A stretch of 64,000 bases of DNA from Sulfurisoma sp. (lineage in GTDB: Bacteria > Pseudomonadota > Gammaproteobacteria > Burkholderiales > Rhodocyclaceae). The first letter of the stretch is position 1. Each line of letters opens with the position of its first letter. Below the pieces are notes generated by a model, which made no database searches, was not told the origin of the DNA, and saw nothing but the letters and a program-made list of their open reading frames with translations. The translations under genes and the position numbers were made by a program. Below, piece by piece: positions 58,218 through 64,000 of this stretch. The stretch lies in assembly GCA_030691075.1 (NCBI GenBank), contig JAUYFI010000184.1:1-64000 (forward strand), given 5' to 3'.

Positions 58218-58679
58218 ATGAAAAAAATCGCACAATTGCTGGCCGTCACCCTGACGCTAACCGCCACCGCTTCCGCCGTGGCACAGGTCAAGCCCGAGGA
58301 TCAGATCCGCTTCCGCCAGGGCGGCTACGCCTTCATGGCCTGGAACATGGGCAAGATCAAGGCCAACCTCGATGGCCAGTACAACAAGGAACAGGTCGTT
58401 GCCGCCGCCAACGTGGTTGCCGCCATCGCCAACTCGGGCATGGGCGCGCTCTACACCCCCGGCACCGACAAGGGCAAGGGCTTCCACGAAACTCGCGTCA
58501 AGCCCGAGTTTTTCAAGGAAGGCGACAAGGTCAAGGAACTGGCGATGGCCTACATCAAGGAAGCCAACGAACTGGCGAAGGTTGCCGCGACGGGTGACGC
58601 CGCCGCGGTGAAGGCCCAGTTCGGCAAGACCGGCGAGTCCTGCAAGGGTTGCCATGACAAATTCAGGAAGGATGAGTAA
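58218..58679 (+). CDS. Cytochrome c'
   Basis: Periplasmic four-helix cytochrome of 153 residues that binds NO and may protect against nitrosative stress. The signal peptide (MKKIAQLLAVTLTLTATASA) is cut near residue 22; the mature protein begins with the RFRQGGYAFMAWNMGKIKAN helix. It ends with the haem site CKGCHDKFRKDE, the typical C-terminal location. AGGAGA precedes the start. Its stop codon lies in the loop of a perfect 15-bp hairpin, and an intrinsic terminator follows 113 bases later. Confidence 0.93.
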   Translation: MKKIAQLLAVTLTLTATASAVAQVKPEDQIRFRQGGYAFMAWNMGKIKANLDGQYNKEQVVAAANVVAAIANSGMGALYTPGTDKGKGFHETRVKPEFFKEGDKVKELAMAYIKEANELAKVAATGDAAAVKAQFGKTGESCKGCHDKFRKDE

Positions 58680-58693
58680 TCCTTCCTGAATTT
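58659..58693 (+). promoter_or_regulatory. 15-bp hairpin across the cytochrome c' stop codon
   Basis: Arms 58659-58673 and 58679-58693 are perfectly complementary with a 5-base loop; the TAA stop straddles loop and arm. There is no T-run, so it is more likely an mRNA-stabilising or recoding-type structure than a terminator. Confidence 0.65.
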
Positions 58694-58708
58694 GCAGCGC
58701 AGGCTAAC

Positions 58709-58770
58709 GTGAGCGCCGCGAACGTTAAGCGCCGCAGGCGCGGCCGAAGCTACAAGTTCCCGGCGCTCAC
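58709..58770. repeat. 10-bp inverted repeat downstream of cytochrome c'
   Basis: GTGAGCGCCG (58709-58718) and CGGCGCTCAC (58761-58770), perfect, 42 bases apart. Confidence 0.5.
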
Positions 58771-58791
58771 CCTGCCATCGCGTTGAGTCAG

Positions 58792-58817
58792 ACGGCCACC
58801 TCCGGGTGGCCGTTTTC
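58792..58817 (+). terminator. Rho-independent terminator
   Basis: ACGGCCACC, loop TCCG, GGTGGCCGT then TTT. Ends the cytochrome c' transcript just before the stress-protein promoter. Confidence 0.85.
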
Positions 58818-58829
58818 CGTTTCGGAGGC

Positions 58830-58835
58830 TAGAAT
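58830..58835 (+). promoter_or_regulatory. -10 hexamer of a probable leaderless promoter (usp gene)
   Basis: TAGAAT ends seven bases before ATG 58842, with no room for a ribosome binding site. Confidence 0.5.
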
Positions 58836-58841
58836 CGGCGC

Positions 58842-59267
58842 ATGAAAATCCTTCTCGCCATCGACGGCTCCGAAGTCTCGCTGCGGGCCGTGCACAGCCT
58901 GATCGATCACGTGCGCTGGTTCCGCGAGCCGCCGCGGGTGCATCTGTTGCATGTCCATGCGCCGATCCCCGTGGGTTTCGCGGTGCAGCACCTGAGCCAG
59001 GAGACGCTCGACCGCTACTACCGCGAGGAGGGCGAAGCCGTGCTCAAGCCCGCCGCCGATCTGCTGGCCCAGGCCGGCATCGCGACCACGCCGCACATTC
59101 ACGTCGGCCATGCCGCCGAGATCATCGTGCGGCTGGCTGGCGAACTCGGCTGCGAGCTGATCTGCCTCGGCAGCCACGGCCGCAGCGGCATCGGCAACGC
59201 GCTGCTCGGCTCGGTGGCGAGCCGGGTGCTGCATCTGGCGACGGTCCCGGTGCTGATCGCGCGCTGA
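58842..59267 (+). CDS. Universal stress protein
   Basis: A 141-residue UspA-type protein. It starts MKILLAIDGSEVSLRAVHSL and ends with the ATP-binding signature GSHGRSGIGNALLGSVASRV (GxxG-x9-GS) then LHLATVPVLIAR, so it is of the nucleotide-binding subclass. It is a stand-alone gene between a terminator and the rhodanese promoter. Its message probably begins at or next to the start codon. Confidence 0.94.
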   Translation: MKILLAIDGSEVSLRAVHSLIDHVRWFREPPRVHLLHVHAPIPVGFAVQHLSQETLDRYYREEGEAVLKPAADLLAQAGIATTPHIHVGHAAEIIVRLAGELGCELICLGSHGRSGIGNALLGSVASRVLHLATVPVLIAR

Positions 59268-59343
59268 TCGCGCGCGGGCTTGTTTTCGGGCTCCCCGCCC
59301 TGAGATAATTAGCGTTTTCTAATAATCCAACGGAGAGCACACC

Positions 59344-59736
59344 ATGGCCGCAGTTACCCCAATGAGCCCGCACGATCTCGTCGTCGAAGCCAAGTCCCAG
59401 ATCAAGGAAGTCGCCACTGCCGATGCCCAGTCGCTGCTCGGCAAGCGCGTCGTTATTGACGTGCGCGAGTACGACGAATACGCCGCCGGCCACCTGCCGG
59501 GCGCGATCAACATTCCGCGCGGCGTGCTCGAGTTCAAGATCGGCATGGTGCCCGAGTGTGCCAAAAAGGACGGCGCCTTCCTCATCTACTGCCGCACCAG
59601 CGGCCGCGCCGCGCTGTCGGCCGTGCAGTTGCAGAAGCTTGGCTACGGCAACGTGATCTCGATGGCCGGCGGCTTCGATGCGTGGAACACCGAAAACCGG
59701 CCGACCGAGAAGCCCGAGCCGATCAACTTCGAGTAA
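59344..59736 (+). CDS. Rhodanese-like sulfurtransferase
   Basis: A 130-residue single-domain rhodanese: [20 protein letters not shown] near residue 38, the active-site loop [11 protein letters not shown] with catalytic Cys near residue 83, and [11 protein letters not shown] near 110. There is no signal peptide, so it is cytoplasmic. GGAGAG precedes the start, and GATAAT / TAATAAT elements lie 25-45 bases upstream as possible -10 boxes. It precedes copA by 89 bases; whether they are co-transcribed is unclear because of the GC hairpin between. Confidence 0.92.
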   Translation: MAAVTPMSPHDLVVEAKSQIKEVATADAQSLLGKRVVIDVREYDEYAAGHLPGAINIPRGVLEFKIGMVPECAKKDGAFLIYCRTSGRAALSAVQLQKLGYGNVISMAGGFDAWNTENRPTEKPEPINFE

Positions 59737-59775
59737 ACCGTAATGGCCCCCCACGCTCGCAAACCCGGCTCGCTG

Positions 59776-59789
59776 CCCCCCACGGGGGG
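59776..59789. repeat. C6/G6 hairpin between rhodanese gene and copA
   Basis: CCCCCC then AC then GGGGGG within a C-rich stretch; no T-run. Resembles the hairpin at 33548. Confidence 0.35.
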
Positions 59790-59825
59790 ACGCATGCCTC
59801 CTTGGGGCGGCCCGGCGGAGGCATG

Positions 59826-62018
<2,193 letters not shown>

Positions 62019-62021
62019 CCG

Positions 62022-62231
62022 TCAGGCCGCAACGCGTATCGGCTCGTGGTGCAAGACGATCACATCCTGTGCGGATAGGGGGGCGAATGCGTAGGCGCCT
62101 CCGTCGAGTCCGGCGAACTCAACCTCGAAGACACCGTTGCCCAGGTCCTCGACGGCTGTGCCAACCTGGCCTTTCACCAAGCATCTCGGCGGCATATCGT
62201 GTGCAAGTGCAACAACGTCCATCAATTTCAT
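62022..62231 (-). CDS. DUF4926 domain protein
   Basis: A 69-residue protein of the DUF4926 family: MKLMDVVALAHDMPPRCLVK, GQVGTAVEDLGNGVFEVEF, FAPLSAQDVIVLHHEPIR. Start 62231 is chosen because AGGAGG lies upstream at suitable spacing; another ATG three bases earlier is too close to it. It is encoded 8 bases after a DUF6883 gene, a recurrent pair suspected to behave like a toxin-antitoxin or immunity module. Its stop is 3 bases from the copA stop on the other strand. Confidence 0.8.
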   Translation of the reverse strand: MKLMDVVALAHDMPPRCLVKGQVGTAVEDLGNGVFEVEFAGLDGGAYAFAPLSAQDVIVLHHEPIRVAA

Positions 62232-62239
62232 CATTCCTC

Positions 62240-62572
62240 CTACACCACAAAACACGTTGCCAGGCGTGGAATGTCCTCGCCGACCCGAATGATCCATGCA
62301 GTTCTGACGACTGCCGAACGGCTTCCCCTCGTGAGGCGGACATCGACCTCAAAACGCCGGCCATATTGGTCGGTTTGCCCTTGGCGGACTTGAGATCCGG
62401 GCAATCGGGCCAGTATCTGCCCCGCCAGCCATTCGGTGTCGCATGCCGAAATTCCCAAGGCTGCCAGAAAAACTCGTGCCTTGTGACGGCCTTCCGGATG
62501 TTCCGGGTTCAAGGCGTAGAGGCGCAACTTCTCCACGTCAATGAATGCTCGTTCGATGTTTGGCGCTTTCAT
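62240..62572 (-). CDS. DUF6883 domain protein
   Basis: A 110-residue protein: AFIDVEKLRLYALNPEHPEG, HKARVFLAALGI, EWLAGQILARLPG then DVRLTRGSRSAVVRTAWIIR match DUF6883. It resembles nuclease-like accessory proteins (KLxxYxLNPxHPxGxxKAxxF), but no activity is established. It is paired with the DUF4926 gene downstream. Together the two occupy the space between copA and copZ in the opposite orientation, as if inserted. Confidence 0.78.
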   Translation of the reverse strand: MKAPNIERAFIDVEKLRLYALNPEHPEGRHKARVFLAALGISACDTEWLAGQILARLPGSQVRQGQTDQYGRRFEVDVRLTRGSRSAVVRTAWIIRVGEDIPRLATCFVV

Positions 62573-62714
62573 CCAAGTTTCCGCGACGTCTTCCGGACAA
62601 TGGTACTTCGATCACGGATAATTGGGGCGCCATGATTTTCGCCGGATCAAGCTGCCGGGAACTTGAATGGCAGACCCCGGCACCCGAGCCGGTCTCGTTC
62701 AAACAGGAGGGATA

Positions 62715-62921
62715 ATGGAAGCGACAACGATCAAGGTCAACGGCATGTCCTGCGGCGGCTGCGTCAAGAGCGTGACCAACGTGCTGACGGCGCTGCCGGG
62801 GGTGAGCAAGGCCGAAGTGACGCTCACGCCGGGCGAGGCGAGGGTGGAGTTCGATCCGGCGCAGGTGACGCGCGCGGCGATGGCCAAGGCCATCGACGAC
62901 GCCGGCTTCGAGGCGGCATAA
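62715..62921 (+). CDS. copZ: Copper chaperone / heavy-metal-associated domain protein
   Basis: A 68-residue HMA protein: MEATTIKVNGMSCGGCVKSV with the metal-binding CxxC (SCGGC), then GVSKAEVTLTPGEARVEFD and the end AIDDAGFEAA. It should deliver Cu(I) to CopA. The start 62715 has AGGAGG six bases upstream. Normally adjacent to copA; here it is separated from it by the DUF4926/DUF6883 pair. Confidence 0.9.
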   Translation: MEATTIKVNGMSCGGCVKSVTNVLTALPGVSKAEVTLTPGEARVEFDPAQVTRAAMAKAIDDAGFEAA

Positions 62922-62926
62922 ACGGA

Positions 62927-62956
62927 TTGTTGCGCCGCAGCAGTCGAAGTTATAAT
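62927..62956 (+). promoter_or_regulatory. Sigma70-type promoter of ppa
   Basis: TTGTTG, 18-base spacer, TATAAT (62951-62956), then a 24-base leader with AGGAG before ATG 62981. Confidence 0.7.
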
Positions 62957-62980
62957 CGCCGCTTTTTCCAGGAGTAGTCC

Positions 62981-63529
62981 ATGGGTCTCGACCGCGTCCC
63001 TTCCGGCAAGGATTTGCCGAACGATTTCAACGTCGTCATCGAAATCCCGATGCACTCGGACCCGATCAAGTACGAGGTCGACAAGGAGTCGGGCGCGATT
63101 TTCGTCGATCGCTTCATGTCCACGGCCATGCACTATCCCTGCAACTACGGCTACATCCCGCACACCATCGCCGGCGACAATGATCCGGTGGACGTGCTGG
63201 TCGTGTCGCAGTTCGCGCTGCCGCCGGGCGTGGTGGTGCGCTGCCGCCCCATCGGCATGCTCAGGATGACCGACGAGGCCGGCGACGACGCCAAGCTGCT
63301 GGCCGTGCCGGTCGACAAGCTGACGCCGATGTATCACGGCGTCGACAGCCCGCGCGACCTGCCGCGGATCATCCTCGACCAGATCTCGCACTTCTTCGAG
63401 CACTACAAGGATCTCGAACCCGGCAAGTTCGTCAAGGTGATGGGCTGGGTCGGCATCGAGGACGCCAAGAAGGAAATCATGGAAGGCGTGGCGCGCTTCA
63501 ACGCGGCGCAGGACAAGCCGGCCTTCTAA
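62981..63529 (+). CDS. ppa: Inorganic pyrophosphatase
   Basis: Family I soluble pyrophosphatase of 182 residues, hydrolysing PPi to drive biosynthesis. Active-site segments: [19 protein letters not shown] near residue 20, [11 protein letters not shown] near 50, and [10 protein letters not shown] near 65 with the metal-binding aspartates (D-x-D-P-x-D). The C-terminus has [19 protein letters not shown]. It has a clear promoter and AGGAG. It is independent of copZ upstream. Confidence 0.96.
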   Translation: MGLDRVPSGKDLPNDFNVVIEIPMHSDPIKYEVDKESGAIFVDRFMSTAMHYPCNYGYIPHTIAGDNDPVDVLVVSQFALPPGVVVRCRPIGMLRMTDEAGDDAKLLAVPVDKLTPMYHGVDSPRDLPRIILDQISHFFEHYKDLEPGKFVKVMGWVGIEDAKKEIMEGVARFNAAQDKPAF

Positions 63530-63534
63530 GCATT

Positions 63535-63540
63535 TAGAAT
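63535..63540 (+). promoter_or_regulatory. -10 hexamer of a probable leaderless promoter (nadE gene)
   Basis: TAGAAT ends seven bases before ATG 63547 and begins just after the ppa stop; no ribosome binding site between. Confidence 0.5.
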
Positions 63541-63546
63541 CCGGGC

Positions 63547-64000
63547 ATGGCCTCCCTCAAAATTGCCATTGCCCAGATCGACTGCACGGTCGGCGACATC
63601 AAAGGCAACGCCGATCGCATCGCCGCCGCCGCGCGCGAGGCAAAATCGCTGGGCGCCGACCTGCTGCTGACGCCGGAACTGGCGCTGTCCGGCTACCCGC
63701 CCGAAGATCTGCTGCTGCGCCCCGATTTCTACCGCGCCTGCGCGCGCGAGATCAAAGCGCTGGCGGACGCCGTTCCCGATATCGACATTCTGGTCGGCCA
63801 TCCCGAGGAACACGACGGCCGCCGCTACAACGCGGCCTCGCTGCTGCGCGGCGGGGAAGTCGCGGCGACGTACCGCAAGCATCGCCTGCCCAACTACGAG
63901 GTCTTCGACGAGGAGCGCTACTTCGCCGCCGGCGAGGTTCCCTGCGTCATTGTCTGCAACGGCGTGCATGTCGGTGTCAACATCTGCGCCGACGTGTGGG
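63547..64000 (+). CDS. nadE: Glutamine-dependent NAD+ synthetase, 5' part
   Basis: The frame runs off the window end; 151 residues are visible, all in the N-terminal nitrilase-like glutaminase domain. MASLKIAIAQIDCTVGDIKG starts the protein. The catalytic Glu is in LLTPELALSGYPPEDLLLR, the Lys in YRKHRLPNYEVFDEERYF, and the Cys in VGVNICADVW at the very edge. The domain releases ammonia from glutamine for amidation of NaAD by the C-terminal synthetase domain, which lies beyond the window. Confidence 0.9.
   Translation, partial: MASLKIAIAQIDCTVGDIKGNADRIAAAAREAKSLGADLLLTPELALSGYPPEDLLLRPDFYRACAREIKALADAVPDIDILVGHPEEHDGRRYNAASLLRGGEVAATYRKHRLPNYEVFDEERYFAAGEVPCVIVCNGVHVGVNICADVW

Noticed and set aside
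62632-62715. A 27-codon upstream ORF (MIFAGSSCRELE...) ending at the copZ ribosome binding site
   Set aside because: It could be a leader peptide, but no metal-binding or attenuator pattern is visible, and short frames are common by chance.

Overview
The window is GC-rich, densely coded chromosomal DNA, most likely from a betaproteobacterium of the Rhodocyclales/Sterolibacteriaceae kind. That placement is inferred from gene content (cytochrome c', DUF2322, PntAB, a DMSO-reductase-type operon, glutaryl-CoA dehydrogenase) and not from a marker gene. No rRNA, tRNA, CRISPR array or complete insertion sequence was seen.

Layout. 0.1-10.6 kb: glycolate oxidase subunit GlcF, a MaoC hydratase, a PP2C phosphatase, CorA, the proton-translocating transhydrogenase PntAB, an exo-muramidase (NamZ/DUF1343) with a DOMON-like partner, a wrecked fumarylacetoacetate hydrolase gene carrying a small palindromic element, and RhlE helicase. 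10.8-17.7 kb: two membrane proteins, then a minus-strand molybdoenzyme operon (pentaheme cytochrome c, Tat-exported catalytic subunit, 4Fe-4S subunit, TorD-like chaperone) with an FNR-like site in front and two different palindromic elements between its genes. 17.8-22.2 kb: glutaryl-CoA dehydrogenase with a MarR regulator and likely operator, a relic of a salicyloyl-CoA hydroxylase-type gene, and transport or periplasmic proteins. 22.3-33.5 kb: alaS, a toxin-antitoxin remnant, an EAL-like/HDOD protein, phosphomannomutase, WaaF, zinc finger protein, IlvE, NUDIX and MnmA. 33.6-40.1 kb: a flippase-like protein and a DprE1-like oxidase, separated from their probable DprE2-like partner by a 3.5-kb island of toxin-antitoxin genes.

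40.2-56.4 kb is the outstanding region: twelve same-strand genes, many joined by 4-bp ATGA overlaps. They encode three histidine kinases, six receiver-domain modules, an HD-GYP and an EAL c-di-GMP phosphodiesterase, an HDOD protein, a FIST sensor, an MglA-type GTPase, a small Cys-motif protein and a receiver-domain/PilB-GspE ATPase fusion. I read this as one phosphorelay, c-di-GMP and GTPase circuit that controls a secretion/pilus-type motor ATPase. It is broken only by a decayed DUF1016 nuclease gene.

56.4-64 kb: purB, DUF2322, cytochrome c', universal stress protein, rhodanese, CopA and CopZ (split by an inserted DUF4926/DUF6883 pair), inorganic pyrophosphatase and the 5' part of NAD synthetase.

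Two window-wide patterns stand out. First, a short dispersed repeat (core GTCGGCGCTGGCGGNACGG after an A-run) occurs about 15 times, in intergenic DNA and inside genes such as alaS, waaF, glcF and copA. Second, four plus-strand genes have a -10-like hexamer ending exactly seven bases before the start codon, which suggests leaderless mRNAs. Several toxin genes are internally deleted while their antitoxins are intact.
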